Positions 43,526 to 51,580 of a DNA stretch of 64,000 bases are shown in pieces. Positions within the stretch are counted from its first letter, which is position 1. Each line of letters begins with the position of its first letter. The notes beneath the pieces were generated by a model. It was not told where the DNA came from and ran no database searches. It saw only the letters and a program-made list of their open reading frames with translations. The stretch spans positions 192,656 through 256,655 of the forward strand of contig DPGH01000002.1 in assembly GCA_003523255.1 (NCBI GenBank), read 5' to 3'. The position numbers and the translations under genes are program-made. Source of the DNA: Clostridiales bacterium. GTDB lineage: Bacteria > Bacillota > Clostridia > Christensenellales > Borkfalkiaceae.

Positions 43526-44350
43526 ATGAAAATAAAATATTTAGGCACCGCGGCGTACGAAGGCATACCCGCATTGTTTTGCGATTGCGAAGCGTGTAAA
43601 AACGCGAGAATAAACGGCGGCAAAGATTTACGCACGAGGACGCAAGCCGTAATAGACGATAAACTGCTTATAGACTTTCCCGCGGACAGTCTTTGGCATA
43701 TGATGACTTACGGTATAGATTTCGGCAAATTTACTTCCGTGCTTATCACGCACAGCCATTCGGACCACCTATATGCGGAAGACCTCGGCATAAGGAGCAA
43801 ATGGCTTACAAAATACGCGGGTCGTAAGCCGCTTAACGTTTACGTCGGCGACGACGGAAAAGCAAAAATATCGGCGGAATGTGCCGAAATGGTTAAAAAC
43901 GGAGAAATAATACTGCACGACGTCGCGCCGTTTATACCGTTTACGGTTGAAGGTTATACCGTTATCCCTATCCCCGCAAGCCACTCGCCCGAATGTTCGC
44001 CCTACATATTCATAATATCGGACGGTGTTAAAACCATGCTTTACGGCAACGATACTGGCGCGCTAAAAAAAGAAACGCTTGAAAAATTGCTTGCGTTAAA
44101 CGTTAAATTCGATTTGCTCTCGCTTGACTGCACCATGGGCGAAAGCCCCTCTTACTACGGACACCTTAACGCTAAAGAGGACGTTGAACTTGCAAACGTT
44201 TTATCGGCAAACGGCAAACTGAACGCGAACTGCAAAAAAGTCGTTACTCACTTTTCGCACAACCATTACGTTTCTCATAAACATTTTGAAAACCTTTTGG
44301 GCGGCGAGGGATTTACCGTCGCATACGACGGCATGGAACTCGAATTTTAA
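43526..44350 (+). CDS. Metallo-beta-lactamase-fold hydrolase, PhnP-like (paralog)
   Basis: The protein has 274 residues with a GGAGGA ribosome site. Paired with the product of 36973-37800: both start with M-K-I-K-x-LGTAA-E-G and share the zinc cysteines (FCDCEACKNAR), the MBL motif (THSHSDH), a DTG motif, and the end VTHFSHNHYV...VAYDGMELEF. It is a metal-dependent hydrolase of unknown substrate; PhnP acts on ribosyl 1,2-cyclic phosphate. Two paralogs attached to two different glycoside operons suggest a role in that metabolism, possibly removing a phosphodiester substituent. The operon ends at the terminator 44378-44406. Confidence 0.85.
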   Translation: MKIKYLGTAAYEGIPALFCDCEACKNARINGGKDLRTRTQAVIDDKLLIDFPADSLWHMMTYGIDFGKFTSVLITHSHSDHLYAEDLGIRSKWLTKYAGRKPLNVYVGDDGKAKISAECAEMVKNGEIILHDVAPFIPFTVEGYTVIPIPASHSPECSPYIFIISDGVKTMLYGNDTGALKKETLEKLLALNVKFDLLSLDCTMGESPSYYGHLNAKEDVELANVLSANGKLNANCKKVVTHFSHNHYVSHKHFENLLGGEGFTVAYDGMELEF

Positions 44351-44362
44351 GAGTTAATTCAA

Positions 44363-46167
44363 TTAACCGCTAACAATAAAAGCACGCCTTTTCGGCGTGC
44401 TTTTTTCGATTTTCCAGTTAAAACACCTCAAACGTGAAAAGTTTACCGGTTTCCGTACCCCGTAGTTTTCGGTTATAACGAGTTTAACTTTTAACGCTTT
44501 ATCCGTAAATTTTACAACGACGTTTCTTTTGGCGTTGTTTTCGGAAGAGACTATTTGCGTTTCGTTACTAAAGGCGTTTTCTATAACGACTTTATAACTT
44601 TTTACGAGAGTTTTCGGTAAACCGACGAGCAATTCGTCGCCTGATATATTGCACCTTGACGACCTGTGTCTTTCGTAAAAATTAAGTCCTTCGTAACTTT
44701 CTCTTTTAAAATCGCTGCCGAAAACTATTTTTACGCCGTTTATATCTGCGGGCGTGTCGAAAGAATAAACGAGTTCTTCGCCATGGCGAATCATAGCCCC
44801 GTTAGGCTCTTCGGATAAATCTCTGTCGATGCCGTTACGCAGAACTTCCGCCCCGTTAAAGCGCGCGTTTTTACAAACGGTAGCAACCTTTCTTTTTACG
44901 CCGGGCAAAAAACAATCTTCGGTCAATAATACTTGCTGTATTTCGTTCACCCTTTGGAGCGCGCCTCGCGGCGAAAGTTTATATTTATGCGCGATAAACG
45001 CCGCCGCCCCTACCGCCTGTCCGATAGAAACGCACGTACCCATAACCCCGCGCGGAACTCATCGCCATATGCGTCATACTGACGTTTCGCCCCGCGAAAA
45101 ACAGGTTGTCGATATTCTGCGAGTACAAGCACCTGTATGGTATACCGTATTGTTTTTTTAGAGGTATAGAATAATTGCTTTTATCCCCGTAAAAGCCCTC
45201 GGGATTATGGTCGTCGAGCGGTCAACCGCCGTACGCCGCGACGTCGTAAAAATCTTTTGCGCTTTCGATATCGATTGCGGTCATAACATAGTCGCCGAGC
45301 ATTCTGCGGGATTCTCTTTTGGCGGCTAAAAAACCTATAAATTCGAGTTCGTAATTATCTGCGTCGAATTCGCCGCTGTTTTTTAATCGTATCCCACACG
45401 CCGAGACAAAGCGAAACGAGCCGCCTGTTTAAATTTTCCGCGTCCGTTATAACGTTCTCCGTCCCGCCGAGTTCTATATACCAAAAATTATCGCTCGGAG
45501 AGGTAAGATTAACCCCTTTGCTTTTAGGTTTTTCCACGGAAACTTTTTCCGCCCACTCCGGCGCATGAAACGGCACTTTTTTATCAGTACGCCGCGCCTG
45601 TATAAGGCAACTGTTCCCCATGGTTTTAGCGTCTTTTTCGGTATGGGTGCGCATCGTTTCGCCATGCTCGTTTTTACTTTCTCTACCGTACATAAATTTT
45701 GCGCCAGTAAGCGGTGCGGTTATACTGTCGCCCGAGCAGTCGGCAAAATATTCGGCGGTGATTTCGTAAAGCGTTTGAGTAGTCATCTGATACGCGGTTA
45801 TACGTTTTATAACGTTATTCTCCGCAAAGGCGTTAAAACACGTGCAATTCATAAGCGCGGTAACATTTTTTTCGCCGTAAACCACGCCGTCTATAACCGC
45901 GTTGTAAATATACGGGTTTTTGGTCGGGTTAAGTCTTAAATTTTCGAGCGCGATTTCTTCCGCCAAGCCGCCCTCTCTGTACGTAAAATCGCTTGCGCCG
46001 CATATCCACATGCGAACTTCGCTCGACGCATTGCCGCCGAATACGGGTCTTTCCTGCACGATAACGGTTTTAAGTCCGAGCCGTGCCGCGGTTACCGCGG
46101 CGGAAAGTCCCGCCATGCCGCCTATAACGCATAAATCGGCGTTTAATTCTATTGTCTTTAATGCCAT
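44363..46167 (-). pseudogene. FAD-dependent oxidoreductase, disabled by two frameshifts and a stop
   Basis: The N-terminal piece starts at ATG 46167 (AAGG site) and has the FAD-binding loop DLCVIGGMAGLSAAVTAARL, GNASSEVRMWICGAS and ADCSGDSITAPLTGAKFMYG, typical of the FAD_oxidored family. The C-terminal piece (44363-45043) carries the final FAD motif and a beta-sandwich tail. Three lesions lie between: one extra T in the run 45379-45384, an in-frame TGA at 45222-45224 where a GGWPLDDH-like motif expects Trp, and one extra C in the run 45046-45049. Correcting all three gives one continuous protein. The 3' end now reads into a terminator hairpin. It retains the conserved control block (46344-46388). 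Sequencing error could explain the homopolymer changes, but not the nonsense codon alone. Confidence 0.85.
44378..44406. terminator. Bidirectional terminator
   Basis: Stem AAAAGCACGCC/GGCGTGCTTTT with a T-run on the plus strand and an A-run (T on minus) on the other side. It ends the GH37-like/MBL operon and the convergent oxidoreductase pseudogene. Confidence 0.85.
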
Positions 46168-46343
46168 TGCTTTTTACCTTGATTTTCGTTTTAGTGCCCG
46201 GTTATCGAAAACCGCCGTCTCGATTAAATTACCGCGTCGTAACGCCATTACACATACTTTTTCGTTTATATTTAAATGTTGTGCGGCGTGCAAAAATAAA
46301 TTTTGCATTACTTACGCAATGCCTTATTCGCCTATAAAAACGT

Positions 46344-46388
46344 TGTCAATATCAATAAAAAACCAAATAATGTCATAAAAACACAAAA
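46344..46388. promoter_or_regulatory. Conserved operator-like block (copy 2), upstream of the FAD pseudogene
   Basis: Same 45-base block as 42169-42213, again with TGTCAA as the minus-strand -35 box. The matching -10 box is poor (46321-46326 region), perhaps decayed along with the gene. Its far end overlaps the GH4 terminator. Confidence 0.6.
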
Positions 46389-46408
46389 ACGCGCCGAAGC
46401 GCGTTTTT
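46385..46408 (-). terminator. Intrinsic terminator of the GH4 gene
   Basis: Minus-strand 10-bp stem AAAAACGCGC/GCGCGTTTTT with a TTCG tetraloop, 15 bases after the GH4 stop. Confidence 0.8.
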
Positions 46409-46423
46409 GCTCATCTTATTTTG

Positions 46424-47812
46424 TTATTTGCTGCGTTTAACGTATTCGTCGTAATACGGCAAATATTTTTTGGTATTAAACAGCATTTCGTCAAAAAGTT
46501 TGCGGGCGTTATCTATAGTGATTTCGCAATTCGGGTCGTTTACGAACGCTTCGAATGCGAGCTCGTAATCGCCGTTAAGCGCGGCGGTAACTACGGATTC
46601 CTGATTTTCGGCTATACGGCGAACGAGCGCGTTTACCGGCATGGGGAGTTTACCCGCGTAGAGCGGACGAACGCTGTCCGACGAGAAGAACGCGTCCGTT
46701 TCGACTACCGCGCCGAGCGGAAGGTCGGGACACTGCCCGCGGTTGGGCGTGTTTACGTTGGTTACGAACGGCTCAATGCCGAGGAGCGCGCGTATCTGAC
46801 GAACGCTCTCTTCTCCGCATTCGTACAGTTCGAATTTTTTACCCGCGGCGGTTTCTTCCTGACGTTTGATTCTTTCTTCCAAATCTTTCTTTCTCCACGC
46901 GACCGTGGTCAGTCCGAAGCCCATTTCTTTAACGCGCTCGGGAGAAGAAAGATACCAGCCGCCCGGGCAGAATTCCGCAAGATGACGGTCGCCCGCGCAG
47001 GCTATCGCGCCGAATCTCTTAAACAAATCGAATTTTACCTGATGACTGCACGCAAACATGCTGTTCGCCCAGTTTTTATCTTCGCCGTTTTTTACGCCGT
47101 CGGGATGGTTTTTAACGAATTCGGCATACAGCGGGAACAAATCCTCGCCCTTGCAACTTGCCGAGGTAAACCAGGTAAAGTGGTTTACGCCCGAAACGTT
47201 CGCGCTTATTTCGTCGCGAGTGGGCATTACGCCGTATTTTTCGTTATATATTTGCGCCAAAAGATTTTTAGTGCCGAAAACTTCGTGACAACAACCGAAC
47301 GCTTTGATTTCGGGGAATACTCTGTACATGGCGTTTACGCACATGCTCATGGGGTTGGTAAAGTTGATAACCCATGCGTTCGGGCAGTGGTCTTTTATTC
47401 CGAGCGCGAACTCGCGGAACATGGGGAGCGTTCTTAACGCCCTTACGATTCCTCCGGGACCCGTAGAATCGCCGACCGACTGATAAATGCCGTACTTTTC
47501 GGGCGCGTGTACGTCGGACTCCATTTCGTCGAAAGTTCCGGGAAGTATGGATATGATAACGAAATCCGCCCCGTCGAGCGCTTTACCCATATCGCTTTCC
47601 ACAACGTATTTCGTGGTACCGACAACGTCCTCTCTCTCGCAAAGCGCGTTGCCTATTTTAGCGTTGCATTCCGCGGCGTGGCTGTCGATGTCGTAAATAT
47701 AAACCGTGGCGGAAAGGTCTTTTTCTTTCGCCATGTCGTTCATAAAGTTCCTCGCCCACCCGCGGGAACCGCCTCCGATAAAGCAGATTTTAAGATTTTT
47801 TATGTCTCTCAT
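46424..47812 (-). CDS. GH4 family NAD- and metal-dependent alpha-glycosidase
   Basis: The protein has 462 residues, the GH4 length. The Rossmann start is KICFIGGGSRGWARNFMNDM. NAD/sugar motifs are DFVIISILPGTFDEMESDV, DSTGPGGIVRALRTLPMFRE and NPMSMCVNAMYRVF. The metal-binding motif is CHEVF, and the catalytic loop includes NVSGVNHFTW. The CHE-type motif occurs in several GH4 alpha-glycosidases, including uronidase-like members, rather than in 6-phospho enzymes with CNVP. It uses redox elimination with NAD and Mn to split alpha-glycosides in the cytosol. It is a single-gene unit with a perfect promoter (47843-47871) and terminator. Substrate (alpha-galactoside or galacturonide) is uncertain. 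Confidence 0.9.
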   Translation of the reverse strand: MRDIKNLKICFIGGGSRGWARNFMNDMAKEKDLSATVYIYDIDSHAAECNAKIGNALCEREDVVGTTKYVVESDMGKALDGADFVIISILPGTFDEMESDVHAPEKYGIYQSVGDSTGPGGIVRALRTLPMFREFALGIKDHCPNAWVINFTNPMSMCVNAMYRVFPEIKAFGCCHEVFGTKNLLAQIYNEKYGVMPTRDEISANVSGVNHFTWFTSASCKGEDLFPLYAEFVKNHPDGVKNGEDKNWANSMFACSHQVKFDLFKRFGAIACAGDRHLAEFCPGGWYLSSPERVKEMGFGLTTVAWRKKDLEERIKRQEETAAGKKFELYECGEESVRQIRALLGIEPFVTNVNTPNRGQCPDLPLGAVVETDAFFSSDSVRPLYAGKLPMPVNALVRRIAENQESVVTAALNGDYELAFEAFVNDPNCEITIDNARKLFDEMLFNTKKYLPYYDEYVKRSK

Positions 47813-47842
47813 GTTTTTATCCCTATCTTTTTGTTTTTTTTT

Positions 47843-47871
47843 ATTATACCACCTAAAATTATCAATGTCAA
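47843..47871 (-). promoter_or_regulatory. Perfect-consensus promoter of GH4
   Basis: Minus-strand TTGACA (47866-47871), 17-base spacer, TATAAT (47843-47848). The extended upstream part of the shared 45-base block is absent here. Confidence 0.85.
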
Positions 47872-47916
47872 GCGCATTTCTATAATATCGTACGCAACGC
47901 TAAATATATTAAACAA

Positions 47917-47946
47917 AAAACCGACGAAAGGCTTTCCGTCGGTTTT
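47917..47946 (-). terminator. Intrinsic terminator of the capA-like gene
   Basis: The stem AAAACCGACG/CGTCGGTTTT with inner AAAG/CTTT pairs carries AAAAAA (T-run on minus) at its left, 13 bases after the capA-like stop. Confidence 0.75.
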
Positions 47947-47958
47947 GACAAAATTTAA

Positions 47959-49047
47959 CTAATCGAGTTCGTTTGTTTGGTTATACGTTTTATACAGTTC
48001 GCGCATAACGTCGTAATGCGCCTCGCATTCGATCCAGTGTCCGAGTATATCCGCATTTTCGGGCGGCACTGCCGTTTTATACCAAGGCACGGTATCGCAA
48101 AAGGCGCGCCAACCTTTTATATACGACCCGTCCGCAAGCGTTTTGCTGCGCTCGTTTAATCCGTTTAATATTTTATCCTTTTCTTTCCCTTCGGCAAGGC
48201 ATAACATATCGCCTTTCATAACGACGGGTACGAGCGTAAATTTTATTCCCGATTTATCGACGTCTAAAACGACGGCGAGTCCGTTACACCATATATCCTC
48301 TTTTTCGGTACCGTAAGCCTTGTTGTCTATAAAGTAAAAATTGCCCTGTCCGTAAAGTATATGTCCGCCCTCGAAATTTTCGTAACAACCCACGCAGTGG
48401 CTGTGCTGACACAAGACGACGTCGGCTCCGTGTTTTATCATGGAACGGCAGAGTTTTAAAAGACGCGGAGACGGATACCTGCACATCTCTTTTCCGCCGT
48501 GGTAAATAACTATCACGTAATCGGCTTTTTTCTTTGCGGCAACTATATCGTCCGAAGTATCGTACGGGTCGTAAGGGCGCGCGCCCTCTCTGTTTTCAAG
48601 CGCATAAGAATATTCGTGTTCGCACACGTCTATAACCGCTATTTTAAGTCCGTCCCTTTCTATAATATAATCTTTGCGCGAGTCGGATTCGTTTTTGCCG
48701 TAACCGGTATATTTTATTCCGTTTTTATCGAGTTCTTTTATGGTATCTTTAACGCCCTCTTTACCGAAGTCGAATATATGATTGTTCGAGAGAGATACGA
48801 AAGTTACTCCCGCGCCCTTAAGCACCGCGCCCGTGCCGAAAGGCGCTTTTAAGTTAGGACCGAATTTTTTAATTTCATGCCCGGACTCTGTAACGGCGCA
48901 TTCGAGGTTTACAGTTACCTCGTCCGCCGTTTTAAATAAATCCAGAACGCCTTTATCGAAAACTTTTTCCGCTTTGCCGGAAGATAAAGCCGCAAGCGAA
49001 TCTCCCGATATTTCGTTAGAAAAGTCGCCGCCGATAACTATACGCAT
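47959..49047 (-). CDS. CapA-like (PGA_cap) metallophosphatase-fold protein
   Basis: The protein has 362 residues from the ATG at 49047, 10 bases after AAGGAG; the frame extends to 49092 but there it overlaps the terminator hairpin. It starts MRIVIGGDFSNEISGD. PGA_cap family features are EVTVNLECAVTESG, VSLSNNHIFDFGKEGVKDTI, ADYVIVIYHGGKEMCRYPSP, ADVVLCQHSHCVGCYENFEG and GHILYGQGNFYFI. Members resemble calcineurin phosphatases and include CapA/PgsA of poly-gamma-glutamate systems, but most are of unknown function. There is no signal peptide and there are no capB/capC neighbours, so polyglutamate synthesis is unlikely. Single-gene unit. Confidence 0.85.
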   Translation of the reverse strand: MRIVIGGDFSNEISGDSLAALSSGKAEKVFDKGVLDLFKTADEVTVNLECAVTESGHEIKKFGPNLKAPFGTGAVLKGAGVTFVSLSNNHIFDFGKEGVKDTIKELDKNGIKYTGYGKNESDSRKDYIIERDGLKIAVIDVCEHEYSYALENREGARPYDPYDTSDDIVAAKKKADYVIVIYHGGKEMCRYPSPRLLKLCRSMIKHGADVVLCQHSHCVGCYENFEGGHILYGQGNFYFIDNKAYGTEKEDIWCNGLAVVLDVDKSGIKFTLVPVVMKGDMLCLAEGKEKDKILNGLNERSKTLADGSYIKGWRAFCDTVPWYKTAVPPENADILGHWIECEAHYDVMRELYKTYNQTNELD

Positions 49048-49063
49048 ACAATAATTTCTCCTT

Positions 49064-49111
49064 AAAAAAACTTTACCCGTATATAATAACACGGGTAAAG
49101 TATTTTGTAAA
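49064..49111 (-). terminator. thyA-folA terminator overlapping the capA-like promoter
   Basis: Minus-strand 11-bp perfect stem (49091-49101 and 49070-49080, 10-base loop) with seven T (49064-49070). Within it lies a promoter TTTACA (49106-49111), 17-base spacer, TATTAT (49083-49088). Its predicted start near 49076 falls inside the 3' arm. Transcripts begun there skip the 5' arm and escape termination, while read-through from folA is stopped. Confidence 0.7.
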
Positions 49112-49142
49112 CGTATAATCGCAATTTATTAGTGCAATCTGA

Positions 49143-49643
49143 CTAAAATTTTTCAGGCAAAGCGTTTTTATATACGGTAAAACGAATTTCGTAACCGTTG
49201 GTGATGACGGGGTCGCTTTCGTAAGTCTTACGCCAGTTTTCCTTCTCGTCAAGATTTTCGTAAAAAACCTCCGCCCCGCCGTCCGCTTTAACTTTGGTAA
49301 CCAAAACTTCGTCGCAATAAGGGAGCATCGTTTTATAAAACATCGCGCCGCCGATAATGAAAATATCGTCCGCGTCGTATTTGGCAAGTTCGGCTTTAAG
49401 TTCCGCCATGTCGCCGACTATAAAGCAATCGTCCCGCTTTTCGCCGCCGGGATATAAAACCACGTTTACGCGTTTTTTAAGCGGCTTGCCCCCGGGGAAA
49501 GATTTAAGAGTATTGCTGCCCATAACGACGACTTTGTTTAACGTTTTTTCTCTGAAATACGCCATATCCGCAGGCAAGTCGAATAAAAGCCCGTTCTTTT
49601 TACCTATGCCCCATTTTTCGTCAACCGCGACAATCGCTTTCAT
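49143..49643 (-). CDS. folA: Dihydrofolate reductase
   Basis: The protein has 166 residues and starts MKAIVAVDEKWGIGKKNGLL, the DHFR N-terminus. The usual W-G-I-G-K-x-N-x-L substrate loop is followed by the acidic active-site residue in LPADMAYFREKT, and by VVVMGSNTLKSFPGGKPLKK and ADDIFIIGGAMFYKTMLPYC. It uses NADPH to regenerate tetrahydrofolate from the dihydrofolate made by ThyA. It overlaps the thyA stop by one base (TAATG) with a GAGGTG site, so the two are translated together. Length is typical. Confidence 0.95.
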   Translation of the reverse strand: MKAIVAVDEKWGIGKKNGLLFDLPADMAYFREKTLNKVVVMGSNTLKSFPGGKPLKKRVNVVLYPGGEKRDDCFIVGDMAELKAELAKYDADDIFIIGGAMFYKTMLPYCDEVLVTKVKADGGAEVFYENLDEKENWRKTYESDPVITNGYEIRFTVYKNALPEKF

Positions 49644-50473
49644 TAAATCGCCACCTCGAATTTTTCGTCAAGTTTATTATATTTGTAATCTTCAAGTTTA
49701 AAGTCGTCTACGGTGAATTTATAAAAATCCTTTACGTCCGTATTTACTATAAGTTTAGGCGCGGGATAAACGGGATTAGTCAGCATTTTTTCGATTACAG
49801 GTATGTGCCGCTCGTAAAGGTGCGCGTCCGCTATAACGTGCACGAGTTCGCCCGCCTTAAGCCCGGATACCTGCGCAAGCATAATTAAAAGAACCGCGTA
49901 TTGAACCACGTTCCAGTTGTTAGCCACGGCAACGTCGTTGCTCCTTTGATTAAGTATACCGTTCAGCGTATCGCCCGAAACGTTAAATGTCATCGAATAC
50001 GCGCAAGGATAAAGGTGCATTTCGTGCAGGTCCGCAAACGTATATATGTTGGTCATTATCCTGCGCGAAGTCGGGTTGTTTTTAAGGTCGTAAAGCACCC
50101 TGTCTACCTGGTCGAATTCGCCTTCTTTATAAATATGTTTTATGCCGAGTTGATAGCCGTACGCTTTGCCTATAGAGCCGCTCTCGTCCGCCCAGGCGTC
50201 CCATATGTGCGAATTAAGGTCGTGTACGTTGTTCGACTTTTTTTGCCAAATCCATAACAACTCGTCCACCGCGGACTTAAACGCCGTGCGGCGGAGCGTA
50301 AGAATAGGAAACTCCTTTTGCAAATCGTATCTGTTTACTATGCAAAACTTTTTAACGGTATGCGCGGGCGTGCCGTCTAACCATCTCGGACGAACGGGGC
50401 GGTCTTTATCCCACACGCCGTTGTCTATTATATCTCTGCAATTTTTTATAAAAATTTCGTCTGCGTAACTCAT
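49643..50473 (-). CDS. thyA: Thymidylate synthase (ThyA)
   Basis: The protein has 276 residues with a GGAGAAA ribosome site. The catalytic Cys157 lies in LYPCAYSMTFNV. The QRSNDVAVANNWNVVQYA segment (about 176-193) corresponds to the classical QRSCDVGLGVPFNIASYA, with Asn-Asp and NNWNV substitutions seen in a clostridial branch of ThyA. Other family segments are SRRIMTNIYTFADLHEMH and VHVIADAHLYERHIPVIEKM. It makes dTMP from dUMP with methylene-tetrahydrofolate. Paired with folA, it completes the folate cycle. A 33-base gap separates it from the SDR gene, so a four-gene operon from 51531 is likely. Confidence 0.95.
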   Translation of the reverse strand: MSYADEIFIKNCRDIIDNGVWDKDRPVRPRWLDGTPAHTVKKFCIVNRYDLQKEFPILTLRRTAFKSAVDELLWIWQKKSNNVHDLNSHIWDAWADESGSIGKAYGYQLGIKHIYKEGEFDQVDRVLYDLKNNPTSRRIMTNIYTFADLHEMHLYPCAYSMTFNVSGDTLNGILNQRSNDVAVANNWNVVQYAVLLIMLAQVSGLKAGELVHVIADAHLYERHIPVIEKMLTNPVYPAPKLIVNTDVKDFYKFTVDDFKLEDYKYNKLDEKFEVAI

Positions 50474-50506
50474 TGTGTTTCTCCGTCGTTTATATATCGG
50501 TAAGCG

Positions 50507-51292
50507 TTAAAATGCGTCTTTTTCTATTTTTTTCCACCGCCGTGCGATAAACGACAGCGTTATTTTTTTAGGTGCGATTTTAATCAGAAAATACAAAAAT
50601 TTATTGAAAAACCCCGGCACGTACACCGTTTTGTTTTTGCGCACGGCTTTAAGCGACTTTTCCGCCACGAAAGAGGCGGGCTTGCTCGAAAGCCTTCCCC
50701 AAAGACCTTGTCCTTTTATATCGGCGACTATATCCGGTCTTGTCGGCACGCCGCCGGGCAGTACCGCGGTAACCTTTACGCCCTCTTTTTTAAGTTCGTA
50801 ATGCAAAGACGTGTAAAGGCTCGTTATATAACTTTTTGAAGCCGAGTACAGCGCGAAATACGGCATAGGCGACGCACCCGACATACTGCTTATCGCGAGA
50901 AGTTCCGTTTTCGGCGCGCGGCGTTTTAACAGTTCGTACGTTAAAAACGTAGTCGCGAGAACGTTTACTTTTATCTGAAAAGCCACCTTGTCGTAAGTAT
51001 AGTCGGTAAACGCCTTTTGCGTATCCACCCCCGCGACGTTCAGAATGCGGTCGAATTTTACGTCGTTATCGTCCGCAAACGCAAGCATAGATTTTATCGA
51101 ACTTTCGCTCGTCAGGTCGCAGGCGAAATACTTGATTTCGGGCGAAGCGGCGGAAAGTTCGCTTGCGAGCGCGCTCAACTTTTCCTCGCTTCTGCCGGTA
51201 AGAAAAAGCGGATAACCTTTTTTTGCCGCCGCCTGCGCGAAAGCACGACCTATACCGCCCGTCGCTCCGCTTATAAACGTGTAGTAACTCAT
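50507..51292 (-). CDS. Short-chain dehydrogenase/reductase (DltE/SDR family)
   Basis: The protein has 261 residues. The NAD(P)-binding start FISGATGGIGRAFAQAAAKK has the TGxxxGIG motif. NVAGVDTQKAFTDYTYDK, ISSMSGASPMP and the catalytic YSASKSYITSLYTSLHYELK (YxxxK) complete the SDR set, followed by AVLPGGVPTRPD. It ends with a basic membrane-proximal segment (FFNKFLYFLIKIAPKKITLS). The start overlaps the TM1266-like gene by 4 bases (ATGA). Substrate unknown. Confidence 0.88.
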   Translation of the reverse strand: MSYYTFISGATGGIGRAFAQAAAKKGYPLFLTGRSEEKLSALASELSAASPEIKYFACDLTSESSIKSMLAFADDNDVKFDRILNVAGVDTQKAFTDYTYDKVAFQIKVNVLATTFLTYELLKRRAPKTELLAISSMSGASPMPYFALYSASKSYITSLYTSLHYELKKEGVKVTAVLPGGVPTRPDIVADIKGQGLWGRLSSKPASFVAEKSLKAVRKNKTVYVPGFFNKFLYFLIKIAPKKITLSFIARRWKKIEKDAF

Positions 51293-51531
51293 TTTGCGGT
51301 TAAAACCTTACTGCTTACGCCTTTTATCATGCCGAGTTTGCCCGAAAGCCCGTTTATCGCTTCCATAGGGGCGTTTACGACGACTGATATAACGGATATG
51401 CCTTTATCTTTCATAGGCAAACCCATTCTCCCCGCGATATACGCCCTGTATTCCGACAAAAGCGCGTTCACCTTTTCAACGTTATCGAAGTCGTGTACTA
51501 TTATCGCTACGACCGCGGTCTTTTCTTCCAT
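51289..51531 (-). CDS. TM1266-family iron-only hydrogenase system regulator (ACT-like)
   Basis: The protein has 80 residues with an AGAGAGGA ribosome site. The single ACT/ferredoxin-like domain is AVVAIIVHDFDNVEKVNALL, AYIAGRMGLPMKDKGISVIS, VVVNAPMEAINGLSGKLG. This matches the TM1266 group of small proteins found with [FeFe]-hydrogenase maturation genes, and points to an anaerobic clostridial host. Its DNA- or ligand-binding function is not established. It is first gene of the TM1266-SDR-thyA-folA unit, under a promoter overlapping the sigK stop. Confidence 0.8.
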   Translation of the reverse strand: MEEKTAVVAIIVHDFDNVEKVNALLSEYRAYIAGRMGLPMKDKGISVISVVVNAPMEAINGLSGKLGMIKGVSSKVLTAK

Positions 51532-51551
51532 ATCGTCCTCTCTTTAACGAT

Positions 51552-51580
51552 ATTTTATCATATACCGAAAATTTTAGCAA
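51552..51580 (-). promoter_or_regulatory. SigA-type promoter for the TM1266-SDR-thyA-folA unit
   Basis: Minus-strand TTGCTA (51575-51580, overlapping the sigK stop), 17-base spacer, TAAAAT (51552-51557). Confidence 0.6.

Noticed and set aside
43003..43635. 210-residue minus frame opposite the GH37-like gene
   Set aside because: Overlaps the strongly supported GH37-like and PhnP-like genes; no ribosome site or family motif.
46174..46308. 44-codon minus-strand frame upstream of the FAD pseudogene
   Set aside because: Begins with ATG but has no convincing ribosome site, and its stop overlaps the pseudogene's own ribosome site. Could be a leader ORF; too little support to annotate.
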